A DNA stretch of 64,000 nt, from NCBI RefSeq assembly GCF_031348265.1, contig NZ_CP133771.1:7068001-7132000 (forward strand). The letters run 5' to 3'. This document shows positions 32,242-41,564 of this stretch, one piece after another; positions within the stretch are counted from its first letter, which is position 1, and each line of letters opens with the position of its first letter. The stretch comes from Streptomyces collinus. GTDB taxonomy: Bacteria; Actinomycetota; Actinomycetes; Streptomycetales; Streptomycetaceae. Under the pieces are notes generated by a model. It ran no database searches and was not told where the DNA came from. It saw only the letters and a list, made by a program, of their open reading frames with translations. The translations under genes were made by a program, and so were the position numbers.

Positions 32242-35094
32242 TCAGGTCGTTCGGCGGCCGGCGGCCAGCCGGACGATGTCCACCCGGGAGCGGATCCCGA
32301 GCTTGCGGTAGACCCGGGTGAGGGTGGCCTCGACGGTCTTGACGCTGATGAACAGGCGTGCCGCGATCTCCCGGTTGGTCGCGCCCTCCATCACCAGCGA
32401 TGCGACCTGACGCTCCATCGCGGCCAGGCCCTCCAGCGCGTCCAGGGCGACGGCCGGCGCGGCGGCGGGCGGTTCCGCCGCGGTGGGACCGGCCGTGGCG
32501 GCGGCGTCGACCTGCCGCAGCCAGGGCAGCGCGCGGCAGCGCCGGAACAGCCGGGCGGCCTCGTCGTACGACGCCGGTCCCGGCAGCGGCCTCGCGCCCG
32601 TGCGGGGGAGGGCGGCGGCCTGGGCGCGCAGCCGGGCCAGCGCGAAGGCGGCCCGGGCCTCCTCCAGGCCGTACCCGAGCCGGCCGAGCCGGTCCTGCAC
32701 GGACGTCAACCGGACGACGGCGGCCTCGTGTTCGCCGCGCGCCGCCCGCACCAGCGCCTCGGCCCGGTCGAGGACGGCCAGCACGCTCTGCCGGCCCAGC
32801 CGCAGGGCGTGCGCCCGGGTCGTGTCGATGACGTCCTGGGCCTCGCCCGGCTCGCCGATGCGGACCAGGGACTCGGCGAGGTCGCCGTGCCAGCGCCCGC
32901 GCCCGGGGTCGTTGATGCCGAGACCCTGCTCCAGCTCCCGCACCCGGCGCAGCGAACGGACGGCGGCGGCCGGGTCGCCGGCCACCAACTGGGCGTAGCC
33001 CAGCGCCGCGAGGGCCCGGGACAGGTACATCTGGTCACCGTCGACCTCGGCGTGGTCCGCCGCCTCCCGGGCGAGGGCCAGGGCCCGGTCGACGTCCCCG
33101 GCGGAGGCCTCCGCGAGGGAGGCGAGCATGGCCGAGGCACCTTCGCCGATCCCGGAGTCCCGGGCGAGCCGCAGGCTCTCGCGGGCCAGGTCCAGGGCCC
33201 GGCCGCAGTGCCCGGAGCGCAGTTCCGTGTCGGCGAGGAAGCGCAGGAAGTGCACCTCGCTCTCGACCATCCCGCGCCGGCGCACCTCCCGGAGCAGCGC
33301 GGTGATCGTCGCCCGCGCCTCGGGCAGCTGGTCGCTCATGATCAGCCAGCGGAACCGTGCCGATCCGGCGCCGTTGTGGTGGCAGGCCACATAGGGGTCC
33401 TGGGGTTCCTTCAGCGCCCGTTTGACGGTCGCGGGGGCGTCCGGGTGGCCCATCAGGGTCTCGGTGGAGGCCTGGAAGGACAGCGCCATCAACTCGGTCC
33501 GGCGGTCCCCGCCCCGGGCGGCCAGCTCCGCCGCGTGCGCCGCCTCCTGGCGGGCCTCGGCGAAGTCGCCCTCGACGACCAGGCCGCGCCAGGCCAGCTG
33601 GTAGTAGACCTGGGCGAGCAGACACGGGTCGTCTCCCGCGTCGGCCAGGACCTGCGGGAAGACGGCGTCGACGTCACCGAGGGCCTGCCCGGCCGCCTCG
33701 ATGACCACCATCCACGCCCGCACCCGCTCCGCGGGCACGGTGGCACGCGTCAGTACGTCACGTGCGATGTCCCGGGCGAGATCGGCCTCGCCGGCGGTGA
33801 TCGCGTCCTCCGCGGCCTGCAGACGCCGCTCGTCGGGGCCCGGGGTGCTGTCCGCCGGGGTGTGCCGGGCGGCGAGCAGCCCGAGCGAGGCCGCCACGGA
33901 AGGGGCGCCGCGGTCCCGGGCCAGCGCCCCGGCCTCGGCGAGCCGGGCCGCCACGTCCGGGTCGGTGCCGGTGGTCGCCAGGGCCAGGTGCCGGGCCCGC
34001 TCGATCGGGTCGGAGGCCGCCGTGGACAGCGCGGCGTGCACGGCCCGCCGCTCCTGCGCCGGGGCCTCCGCGTAGAGCGCGGCCGAGATCAGCGGGTGCG
34101 CGAACCGCAGGGCCGGTGCCTCGGGGTCCGTGGCGAGCAGCCCCAGGGCCGCCGCCTGGGCCGTCTCGGCCTCGGCGTGCTCCCGGCCGGCCGCGTGCAG
34201 CAGCGCCAGCGTGGGACGGGCACCGGCGCTGGCCACCAGGAGGGTGCGGCGCGCCTCGTCCGACAGCATCTCCAGCCGGCTCAGCACCAGGGCCCGCAGC
34301 GAGGTGGGCACCGGCAGCGGCTCGCCCGGGCGCGGCCGGGCCGGGCTCTCGGCCAGGGCACGCCCCAGCTCCAGCGCGAAGAGCGGGTTGCCGCCGCTGG
34401 TGCGGTGGATGTCGCGGACCGTGGAGCGGGACAGGGGCGTGTAACCGCGGTGGTCGAGCAGCGCCGAGACCTGCGTACGGTTCAGCGGGCCCAGCCGGAC
34501 GGCGAGCGTGTCGGGCGGGGACGCCGGCAGGTGCCGGTCGTACTCCTGGCCCTCGGTCCGCACCGCGCACAGCATCTGCACGGGCGTGTCACCCAGCCGG
34601 CGGGCCGCGAAGCCGAGCAGTTCCGCACTGGCGGCATCCAGCCACTGCAGATCGTCGGCGACCACCAGCACCGGGCCCTTCGCGGCGAGGACCCGCAGCG
34701 CCGACAGCACCGCCAGACGCAGCGCGAGCCCGTCCCGCTGGAGGGTGGACTCGCCGCGGCCGGTCAGCGCCGACTCCAGGGCGGTGCGCTGGGCGCCGGG
34801 CAGTGCAGCCGACACGTCCTCCAGGACCAGCCCGAACAGGTCGGCCAGCGCCAGGAAGGGCAGGTGGGATTCCGACTCGGTCGCCGAGCAGCGCAACACC
34901 GTCCGCGCCGCACCGCCGTAATCCGCGGCCAGCGCCCGCAGGACCGTCGACTTTCCAATTCCGGCCGGACCGTGCAGCAGCACACTGCCGCCCCGGCCGA
35001 GCTGCTCACGGGCCGAGGTGAACAGTTCCTCTCGGCCGATGACCAGGTCGGGGCGGCTCCTGGGAGGCTCCTGGAAGTCCCGTCGCACGGTCAC
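32242..35094 (-). CDS. LAL-type LuxR-family regulator (large ATP-binding)
   Basis: 950 residues. An AAA/STAND ATPase domain opens with VIGREELFTSAREQL and Walker A LHGPAGIGKSTVLRAL near residue 42, with VLVVADDLQWLDAASAELL as Walker B/sensor. A long helical TPR-like middle follows, and the C-terminal LuxR HTH contains MERQVASLVMEGATNREIAARLFISVKTVEATLTRVYRKLG. LAL regulators typically activate secondary-metabolite or degradative genes; no target is obvious here. GGAGGGGAG lies two bases before the GTG at 35094 and eight before a second GTG at 35088, so the latter may be the true start. Confidence 0.92.
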   Translation of the reverse strand: MTVRRDFQEPPRSRPDLVIGREELFTSAREQLGRGGSVLLHGPAGIGKSTVLRALAADYGGAARTVLRCSATESESHLPFLALADLFGLVLEDVSAALPGAQRTALESALTGRGESTLQRDGLALRLAVLSALRVLAAKGPVLVVADDLQWLDAASAELLGFAARRLGDTPVQMLCAVRTEGQEYDRHLPASPPDTLAVRLGPLNRTQVSALLDHRGYTPLSRSTVRDIHRTSGGNPLFALELGRALAESPARPRPGEPLPVPTSLRALVLSRLEMLSDEARRTLLVASAGARPTLALLHAAGREHAEAETAQAAALGLLATDPEAPALRFAHPLISAALYAEAPAQERRAVHAALSTAASDPIERARHLALATTGTDPDVAARLAEAGALARDRGAPSVAASLGLLAARHTPADSTPGPDERRLQAAEDAITAGEADLARDIARDVLTRATVPAERVRAWMVVIEAAGQALGDVDAVFPQVLADAGDDPCLLAQVYYQLAWRGLVVEGDFAEARQEAAHAAELAARGGDRRTELMALSFQASTETLMGHPDAPATVKRALKEPQDPYVACHHNGAGSARFRWLIMSDQLPEARATITALLREVRRRGMVESEVHFLRFLADTELRSGHCGRALDLARESLRLARDSGIGEGASAMLASLAEASAGDVDRALALAREAADHAEVDGDQMYLSRALAALGYAQLVAGDPAAAVRSLRRVRELEQGLGINDPGRGRWHGDLAESLVRIGEPGEAQDVIDTTRAHALRLGRQSVLAVLDRAEALVRAARGEHEAAVVRLTSVQDRLGRLGYGLEEARAAFALARLRAQAAALPRTGARPLPGPASYDEAARLFRRCRALPWLRQVDAAATAGPTAAEPPAAAPAVALDALEGLAAMERQVASLVMEGATNREIAARLFISVKTVEATLTRVYRKLGIRSRVDIVRLAAGRRTT

Positions 35095-35298
35095 GGCTCC
35101 CCTCCCTGTGTCGTGTCCTGGCCAATATTAGGCAACAGCTCTTTGAATTTCGGAGGGACGGCGTCGTGAGGGAAATTACAACGGGTGCCGGCGGGCGAAT
35201 TCATCGGTCTCCCGAATGCGGCGGAACGCGAGGCCGGTGCCCCGTCGGGTACGCTCCGGCGGCTCGAACGATCACGTGCGACAGAAAACACCACAAAC

Positions 35299-36132
35299 CT
35301 ACGGCAACCACCCCGCCCGGCGCGCGGCGACCACCGCCTCGCCACGGGTGCGGGCCCGCAGCTTCCGCATGGCCGACCGCAGGTACCCCTTGACGGTCTC
35401 CGGCGTCACGCCCAGCCGGTCGGCGGCGACGGCGTTCGTCGCACCCGCCGCGACACACGCCAGGACGTCCACCTCGCGCGGCGCCAGCCGGACCCGGGCC
35501 GACCCGCCGGATTCGGCCGCCGACCCGGCGGACTCGGCGGACTCGGCCGTCAGCAGCGCGCACGCGCCGAGCAGCTCCGCGCGCAGCTCCGGGTCCGTGA
35601 TCCGCCCGGCCAGCGCCCGCAGAGCCGCGTGCGCCTCCCGCACCTGCTCCCACCCCGGACCCGCCCCGGCGACGAGCGTGCGGGCCTCGTCCCGGACGGC
35701 CAGCGCCCGCTCCAGGTCCCGCGCCGCCTCGACCGCCGCGTCCAGCATCCGGCCGCCCAGCGGCAGGGCCGTGCGCAGCGCCCCGTACAGCACCCCGCGC
35801 ACCCGGTGCCGCACCACCACCGGCACGGCCAGCACCGAGCGCAGCCCCTCCACGGCCACCGGGGCGTCGTACTCGTGGCTGATCTGCCGCGACGCCGAAT
35901 AGTCCGTCACCACACACGGCCGGGACAGCGCCACCGTCTTGCCGCCGAGACCGGTGCCGGACGTCACCACCAGCGACCGCAGGGCGTGCGTCGCCGTGCC
36001 GCTCAGCTCGCTGATGCGCATCTGCTGCCCGGCCTCCAGCAGGCCGCCGAAGGCGATCGGAAGGCCGGTGCCCCGCCGCAGGCGCAGCAGCGCGTTGCGC
36101 ATCTCGACCGCGTCGGACGCGTCTGTCGTCAC
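35299..36132 (-). CDS. GAF-domain LuxR-type response regulator
   Basis: 277 residues. The N-terminal 160 residues form a GAF sensor (LPIAFGGLLEAGQQMRISEL, GLGGKTVALSRPCVVTDY, RSVLAVPVVVRHRVRGVLYG). The C-terminus is a LuxR HTH: RLAPREVDVLACVAAGATNAVAADRLGVTPETVKGYLRSAMRKL. No receiver aspartate is present. A short Ala/Glu/Ser linker joins the domains. Divergent from the acyl-CoA synthetase pair, so it may control them; in streptomycetes this regulator commonly sits beside CoA-ligase genes. GAAGGGG lies upstream of the GTG. Confidence 0.85.
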   Translation of the reverse strand: MTTDASDAVEMRNALLRLRRGTGLPIAFGGLLEAGQQMRISELSGTATHALRSLVVTSGTGLGGKTVALSRPCVVTDYSASRQISHEYDAPVAVEGLRSVLAVPVVVRHRVRGVLYGALRTALPLGGRMLDAAVEAARDLERALAVRDEARTLVAGAGPGWEQVREAHAALRALAGRITDPELRAELLGACALLTAESAESAGSAAESGGSARVRLAPREVDVLACVAAGATNAVAADRLGVTPETVKGYLRSAMRKLRARTRGEAVVAARRAGWLP

Positions 36133-36257
36133 CTGATCGCCCCTTCACTACGGCTCCTGCGCGGGCGCACCCCCCGTTCGGGGGTAGTGAGACCTGCATC
36201 ACGGATTACACGATGGCTCGGAGCCGCCCGGCAATGGTCCGGCACCCAGGAGGACAG

Positions 36258-37937
36258 ATGACATCGGCGACGGCACTGTTCCGCGACGCGCGGGATTTCC
36301 TGCTGGAGCACCGCGAGGACTACCCGAGGGCCTACGAGGGCTTCCGCTGGCCCCGCCCCGAGTACTTCAACTGGGCGCTCGACTGGTTCGACGAGATCGC
36401 CGACGGCAACGCCCGCACCGCCCTGCACCTCGTCGAGGAGGACGGCCGTGAGACCCGGCTGTCCTTCGGGGAGATGTCGGTACGGTCGGCGCAGTTCGCC
36501 ACCTGGCTGCGCGCCCGGGGCGTGCGCGCCGAGGACCGGATCCTCGTCATGCTCGGCAACCAGGCCGAACTGTGGATCACCGCCCTCGCCGCGATGAAGC
36601 TGCGCGCGGTGGTCATCCCGGCCACCCCGCTGCTGGGCCCCGCCGACCTGCGCGACCGCGTCGAGCGCGGCCGGGTCCGGCACGTCATCGCGCGCCCCGA
36701 GGACACCGGCAAGTTCGCCGATGTCCCCGGCGACTACACGCGCATCGCCGCGGGCGCCGCCGGCGCGGTGCCGGACGGCTGGCTGCCGCTGGACGACGCC
36801 TACGGCGCCTCGGCCGGCTTCACCCCCGACGGCCCCACCCGGGCCGACGACCCGCTGATGCTCTACTTCACCTCGGGCACCACCGCCCGGCCCAAACTCG
36901 TCGAGCACACCCACACGTCGTACCCGATCGGCCATCTGTCGACCATGTACTGGATCGGCCTGAAACCCGGCGACGTACACCTGAACATCTCCTCACCCGG
37001 CTGGGCCAAGCACGCCTGGTCCAACCTGTTCGCCCCGTGGAACGCCGAGGCGACCGTCTTCCTGCACAACTACACGCGTTTCGACGCCGTCCGTCTCATG
37101 ACCGAGATGGACCGGGCGGGCGTCACCACCTTCTGCGCCCCGCCGACCGTGTGGCGCATGCTCATCCAGGCCGACCTGACGCAGCTGCGCACCCCGCCCC
37201 GCGAGGTCGTCGCGGCCGGTGAGCCGCTCAACCCGGAGGTCATCGAGCAGGTCCGCCGGGCCTGGAACCGCACCATCCGGGACGGTTTCGGCCAGACCGA
37301 GACGGCCGTGCAGGTCGCCAACAGTCCCGGCCAGCCGCTCAAGACCGGCTCCATGGGCCGGCCGAGCCCCGGCTACCGCGTCGAGCTCCTCGACCCGGTC
37401 TCCGGCGCGCCGGGCGCGGCCGAAGGCGAGATCGCGCTCGACCTGTCGGACCGCCCCGTCGGCCTGATGACCGGATACCACGGCGACGCCGACCGCACGG
37501 CGGAGGCGATGGCCGGCGGCTACTACCGCACGGGGGATGTCGCATCCAGGGATGAAGAGGGATATCTGGTCTATATCGGGCGAAGTGACGACGTCTTCAA
37601 GGCCTCCGACTACAAGATCAGCCCGTTCGAGCTGGAGAGCGCGCTGCTGGAGCACGAGGCGGTCGCAGAGGCGGCGGTCGTGCCCGCCCCGGACGAACTG
37701 CGGCTCGCCGTCCCGAAGGCCTACGTCGTCCTGGCGGAGGGCTGGCAGCCCGGCCCCGACACGGCCAAGGTCCTGTTCGAGCACTCCCGGGAGACGCTGG
37801 CCCCCTACAAGCGCATCCGCCGCCTGGAGTTCGGGGCCCTGCCCAAGACCGTCTCCGGCAAGATCCGCCGGATCGAGCTGCGTGAGGCCACGGCGGCCGG
37901 GTCGGACGCCGAGTACCGCGAGGAGGACTTCCGGTGA
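36258..37937 (+). CDS. Acyl-CoA synthetase (medium-chain/ACSM-like AMP-forming ligase)
   Basis: 559 residues after AGGAGG. The adenylate-forming motifs are LYFTSGTTARPKLVEHTH (P-loop, A3), FGQTETAVQ (A5), YYRTGDVASRDEEGYLVYIGRSDD (A7/A8) and the catalytic-lysine tail LPKTVSGKIRRIELR (A10). The N-terminal shape (YPRAYEGFRWPRPEYFNWALDWFD) resembles medium-chain acyl-CoA synthetases. It activates a carboxylic acid to its CoA thioester via an acyl-AMP. The next ligase gene overlaps by four bases. Confidence 0.92.
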   Translation: MTSATALFRDARDFLLEHREDYPRAYEGFRWPRPEYFNWALDWFDEIADGNARTALHLVEEDGRETRLSFGEMSVRSAQFATWLRARGVRAEDRILVMLGNQAELWITALAAMKLRAVVIPATPLLGPADLRDRVERGRVRHVIARPEDTGKFADVPGDYTRIAAGAAGAVPDGWLPLDDAYGASAGFTPDGPTRADDPLMLYFTSGTTARPKLVEHTHTSYPIGHLSTMYWIGLKPGDVHLNISSPGWAKHAWSNLFAPWNAEATVFLHNYTRFDAVRLMTEMDRAGVTTFCAPPTVWRMLIQADLTQLRTPPREVVAAGEPLNPEVIEQVRRAWNRTIRDGFGQTETAVQVANSPGQPLKTGSMGRPSPGYRVELLDPVSGAPGAAEGEIALDLSDRPVGLMTGYHGDADRTAEAMAGGYYRTGDVASRDEEGYLVYIGRSDDVFKASDYKISPFELESALLEHEAVAEAAVVPAPDELRLAVPKAYVVLAEGWQPGPDTAKVLFEHSRETLAPYKRIRRLEFGALPKTVSGKIRRIELREATAAGSDAEYREEDFR

Positions 37938-39520
37938 ACTCCTACAGCCACGGAACCGGCGGGACGGCGCTGCTCGGCGACACCATCGGGGCCAACCTGG
38001 ACCGGGCGGTGGCCGCCTGGCCGGACCGCGAGGCGCTGGTCGACGTGCCGTCCGGACGGCGCTGGACGTACGCCGAGTTCGGCGCGGCGGTCGACGAGCT
38101 GGCCTCCGCCCTGCACGCCTCCGGTGTCGCCAAGGGCGACCGGGTGGGCATCTGGGCCGTCAACTGCCCCGAGTGGGTGCTCGTCCAGTACGCCACCGCC
38201 CGCATCGGCGCGATCATGGTGAACATCAACCCGGCGTACCGCACCCACGAGGTGGAGTACGTCCTGAAGCAGGCGGGCGTCTCCCTGCTGTTCGCCTCCC
38301 TCAGCCACAAGACGAGCGACTACCGGGCGATGGTCGAGCAAGTGCGCGGTCGCGTCCCGGAGTTGCGGGAGGTGGTGTACTTCGGCGACCCGGGCTGGGA
38401 GGCGCTGCTCGGCCGGGCGGTCCCCGGCGCAACGTACGACGAACTGTCCTGCGACGACCCGATCAACATCCAGTACACCTCCGGCACCACGGGCTTCCCC
38501 AAGGGCGCGACCCTCTCCCACCACAACATCCTCAACAACGGCTACTTCGTCGGTGAGTCGATCGCCTACTCCGAGCAGGACCGGATCTGCGTCCCGGTGC
38601 CCTTCTACCACTGCTTCGGCATGGTGATGGGCAATCTCGCCGCCACCTCGCACGGCGCCTGCGTGGTCATCCCCGCCCCGTCCTTCGACCCGAAGGCGAC
38701 CCTCGACGCGGTGCAGCAGGAGCGCTGCACCTCGCTCTACGGCGTCCCGACGATGTTCATCGCCGAGCTGAACCTCCCCGACTTCGCCTCCTACGACCTC
38801 TCCTCCCTGCGCACCGGCATCATGGCGGGCTCGCCCTGCCCGGTGGAGGTGATGAAGCGGGTGGTCGCCGAGATGCACATGGCGGAGGTCTCCATCTGCT
38901 ACGGCATGACCGAGACGTCCCCGGTGTCCCTCCAGACCCGCCGGGACGACGACCTGGAGCACCGCACCGGCACGGTCGGCCGGGTCCTGCCGCACATCGA
39001 GGTCAAGATCGTCGACCCGGCGACGGGGGTCACCCGGCCGCGCGGCACGGCGGGCGAGTTGTGCACCCGCGGCTACAGCGTGATGCTCGGCTACTGGAAC
39101 GAGCCGGAGAAGACCGCCGAGTCCGTCGACGCCGGCCGCTGGATGCACACGGGCGACCTCGCCGTGATGCGCGAGGACGGCTACGTCGAGATCGTCGGCC
39201 GCATCAAGGACATGATCATCCGGGGCGGGGAGAACATCTACCCCCGCGAGATCGAGGAGTTCCTCTACGGCCACCCGAAGATCCAGGACGTCCAGGTCGT
39301 CGGCGTCCCGGACGAGCGCTACGGCGAGGAGGTCCTGGCCTGCGTCATCGCACGCGACCCGGACGACCCGCCGACACTGGAGGAGCTCCGGGCCTTCTGC
39401 GAGGGGCAGTTGGCGCACTACAAGGTGCCGGCCCGGGTGCGGATCCTCGACTCCTTCCCGATGACGGTGTCCGGGAAGGTACGCAAGGTGGAGCTGCGGG
39501 AGCGGTTCGCGGACGGTTGA
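37934..39520 (+). CDS. Fatty-acyl-CoA synthetase (AMP-forming)
   Basis: 528 residues. Motifs are INIQYTSGTTGFPKGATLSHHN (A3), CYGMTETSP (A5), WMHTGDLAVMREDGYVEIVGRIKDMIIRGGENIYPREIEEFL (A7-A8) and FPMTVSGKVRKVELRE (A10 lysine). It is closer to the long-chain FadD/ACSF2 type than its neighbour. The GTG start lies in the stop of the upstream ligase (GTGA), so the two are translated together and probably handle related acids. Confidence 0.92.
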   Translation: MNSYSHGTGGTALLGDTIGANLDRAVAAWPDREALVDVPSGRRWTYAEFGAAVDELASALHASGVAKGDRVGIWAVNCPEWVLVQYATARIGAIMVNINPAYRTHEVEYVLKQAGVSLLFASLSHKTSDYRAMVEQVRGRVPELREVVYFGDPGWEALLGRAVPGATYDELSCDDPINIQYTSGTTGFPKGATLSHHNILNNGYFVGESIAYSEQDRICVPVPFYHCFGMVMGNLAATSHGACVVIPAPSFDPKATLDAVQQERCTSLYGVPTMFIAELNLPDFASYDLSSLRTGIMAGSPCPVEVMKRVVAEMHMAEVSICYGMTETSPVSLQTRRDDDLEHRTGTVGRVLPHIEVKIVDPATGVTRPRGTAGELCTRGYSVMLGYWNEPEKTAESVDAGRWMHTGDLAVMREDGYVEIVGRIKDMIIRGGENIYPREIEEFLYGHPKIQDVQVVGVPDERYGEEVLACVIARDPDDPPTLEELRAFCEGQLAHYKVPARVRILDSFPMTVSGKVRKVELRERFADG

Positions 39521-39547
39521 GGGGCGGCGCGGAGGGCTGCCCGCCCG

Positions 39548-40057
39548 TCACAGCGGTGCGCGCATGCACACCCGCGGCCAGCGGTTCAGGCCGTGTGCGG
39601 CCTCCGTGGCGCGGATCGCGCGGAGGCCGGGCGTGAGGTCCTCCTCGGGGAGCGGGCGGAAGCCGAGGCGCTCGTAGTAGGGGGCGTTCCACGGGACGTC
39701 CGTGAAGGTGGTCAGCGTCAGGGAGGTCAGCCCCTCCTCGCGGGCGCGGTCGGCGGCGTGGGCCAGGAGGGCTCGGCCCACGCCCCGGCGTGCGGCCCGC
39801 GGGTGGACCGAGACCTGCTCGATGTGCAGGGCGCCGTCGACCGGTTCGGCGAGGAGGTAGGCGACCGGCCCGTCCTGCGGGCCGGAGGCGGCTACCCAGC
39901 AGCGGCCCGCCCTGCGGTAGTGCTCCAGGACGTCGAGGGCGGGCGGCTCGTCGTCGGCGATCTCCGGCATGCCGAGGTCGCGGAAGGGAGCGCCGGCGGC
40001 CCGCTCGACGTCCTGGAGGGCGGGGAGTTCGGCCGGGGTCGCGGGGCGGATGCGCAT
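39548..40057 (-). CDS. GNAT-family N-acetyltransferase
   Basis: 169 residues. The acetyl-CoA loop is IEQVSVHPRAARRGVGRALLAHA, followed by SLTLTTFTDVPWNAPYYERLGFRPL, which is the pattern of the PaiA/RimI-like GNATs that act on small amines or antibiotics. The substrate is unknown. Convergent with the acyl-CoA synthetase gene 27 bases away; no partner gene is apparent. Confidence 0.88.
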   Translation of the reverse strand: MRIRPATPAELPALQDVERAAGAPFRDLGMPEIADDEPPALDVLEHYRRAGRCWVAASGPQDGPVAYLLAEPVDGALHIEQVSVHPRAARRGVGRALLAHAADRAREEGLTSLTLTTFTDVPWNAPYYERLGFRPLPEEDLTPGLRAIRATEAAHGLNRWPRVCMRAPL

Positions 40058-40085
40058 GCGGTGAGTATGCGGTGCGCCGGCGTGG

Positions 40086-41354
40086 TCAGGGGGCCCGCTT
40101 CCCGGAGCCGGTCGCGGCCAGGGTCTCGGCCGGGGCGTTCACCGGCCTCGGTGTGCCGGTGAGGTCCAGGACGAACAGCGGGACGCCCAGGGCGTCGGCG
40201 CGGGCCCGGGCGTCGTCGGCGTATCCGGCGAGGGAGAAGTAGAGGCCGTCGGCGGACTCGGTCATGGCCGTCAGCCACAGGCACTCCACGTCCCGCAGAC
40301 CCGCCGGGCGCACGGCAGGGTCCACCTGCGCGACGACACCGCGGGCGGCCAGTCCGATACCGGACGGGGGCCGCTGGTCCGCCCGCCGCACACCCCGGTA
40401 TCCGAGCCAGCGCAGATACAGCGCGGTGGCGGTGACGGCGTCGAGGGCGGTGCGGATGGTGACGGACCGGAAGGGGGGCCGGGCGGGGGTGGCGTCGGCC
40501 GGGGCGGCGGAGGTGTGGGCGGGGGCGGCGTCTCCGGGGGCGGTGGAGGTGGCGGGGGTGGAGTCGCCTGCGGCGGCGGAGGTGGCGTCGCCTGTGCCGG
40601 TGGGGGAAGCGGCGGGTGTGGCGTCGGCGGTGGTGGGTGCCTCGGGGTGGGGTGCGGCGTCGGTGGGGGCGGCGGTATCGGCGGAGGCGGCATCGTCGGC
40701 AGCGCACGCTTGGGGGGAGGCGGGCTCCGGGTGCGGGCCCGCCGGCGGGCGAAGGCAGGGTGCGGCGTCCTGGCCGCTCCCGTCGTCGTGGGCCGTCGTC
40801 GTCTCCCGGCCGTCCGTGTGGTCCCGGGCCGTCGTCGTCTCCCGGCCGTTCGTGTGGTCCCGGGCCGTCGTCGTCTCCCGGCGGCCCGCGTCGTCCCCGG
40901 CCGCCGTCGCCTCCTGGGCGCCCCCGTCGTCCCGGGCCCTCGTCGTCTCCTGGCAGCCTCCGTCGTCCCCGGCCGCCGTAGCCTCGGTGGCGGACGGCTC
41001 GTCCTGGCCCACCGCCGCGTCCCGGCCGGTCCTCGCGCTCCCGGCGGGCGACGTCCCGCCGGACGCCGGGTGGTGGTCCCCGATTCCGCCCCGGCCCTCC
41101 ACCACCGCCACCCGCAGCACCACTCCGCACGCGCACCCCACCTCCGGGTGCGGCCACTCGCCGTGCCGCCCGCAGGAGCCGCACCGCACCGTCACCCAGT
41201 CGTCCTGCCAGACGCGGTGCGAGACGGGCGTCGGCGAGCCGTCGCGGTCCAGTCGCGGGGCGACCGGCGCGCCGCACGCGCAGGGGTAAGCGGGAGCCGT
41301 GTAGCGGTGCTCGCGGCGGCAGGCCGGGCAGCGCACCGCAACGGTCTCGGTCAT
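40086..41354 (-). CDS. Zinc-ribbon protein with 12-residue repeats and degenerate Mrr-like nuclease domain
   Basis: 422 residues starting MTETVAVRCPACRREHRY. Residues 1-75 carry CxxC pairs (CPAC, CACGAP, CGSCGR, CACG), i.e. two zinc ribbons. Residues 125-320 are low complexity with six 12-residue tandem repeats (ARDHTxGRETTT type) followed by an Ala/Thr/Pro-rich stretch. The last 100 residues (ALYLRWLGYRGVRRAD...GLAARGVVAQVDP...LYFSLAGYADDARARADALGVPLFVLDL) resemble Mrr/type IV restriction endonuclease folds. The expected GxD and QxK catalytic positions read SGIGL and QVD, so catalysis is doubtful. An in-frame start at 41498 would include the gcl operator and is rejected. Confidence 0.65.
   Translation of the reverse strand: MTETVAVRCPACRREHRYTAPAYPCACGAPVAPRLDRDGSPTPVSHRVWQDDWVTVRCGSCGRHGEWPHPEVGCACGVVLRVAVVEGRGGIGDHHPASGGTSPAGSARTGRDAAVGQDEPSATEATAAGDDGGCQETTRARDDGGAQEATAAGDDAGRRETTTARDHTNGRETTTARDHTDGRETTTAHDDGSGQDAAPCLRPPAGPHPEPASPQACAADDAASADTAAPTDAAPHPEAPTTADATPAASPTGTGDATSAAAGDSTPATSTAPGDAAPAHTSAAPADATPARPPFRSVTIRTALDAVTATALYLRWLGYRGVRRADQRPPSGIGLAARGVVAQVDPAVRPAGLRDVECLWLTAMTESADGLYFSLAGYADDARARADALGVPLFVLDLTGTPRPVNAPAETLAATGSGKRAP
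40758..40973 (-). repeat. Six tandem 36-bp coding repeats
   Basis: 36-bp units in frame encode AGDDGGCQETTR, ARDDGGAQEATA, AGDDAGRRETTT, ARDHTNGRETTT, ARDHTDGRETTT and AHDDGSGQDAAP. The two central units are nearly identical in DNA, which indicates recent copying. Confidence 0.85.
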
Positions 41355-41490
41355 GGCCACTCCAGAACCGTGTCGCGTCGGGACAGCGTGCCCATCGTGC
41401 TCCCTCGGGGCCCGCCCTGTCCGGCGCTTGGCGTCTCTTGACGCCCCTCGCCCACCCCGCATACATTCATTCCAGATAGTAGAAAACAAA

Positions 41491-41505
41491 TTCCGCAATA
41501 CGGAA
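41491..41505. promoter_or_regulatory. Palindromic operator upstream of gcl
   Basis: TTCCGCAATACGGAA lies 60 bases before the gcl start and recurs exactly (as its complement) at 46741 upstream of the hydroxypyruvate isomerase operon. An AllR-like IclR repressor that senses ureide/glyoxylate status is the natural candidate; its gene is not in the window. Confidence 0.7.
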
Positions 41506-41564
41506 GAAGCTCACCGCGGGGCGCGACGGGAGTGCGAATCCGACAGCCGAAGCAGGAGTACTCG

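Noticed and set aside
32236..35169. A 977-residue plus-strand open frame
   Set aside because: It is antisense to the LAL regulator gene, whose Walker and LuxR motifs are intact; the plus frame has no recognisable features.
40758..40973. Evenly spaced 36-bp repeats as a CRISPR array
   Set aside because: The units are contiguous with no spacers and encode an in-frame 12-residue protein repeat.
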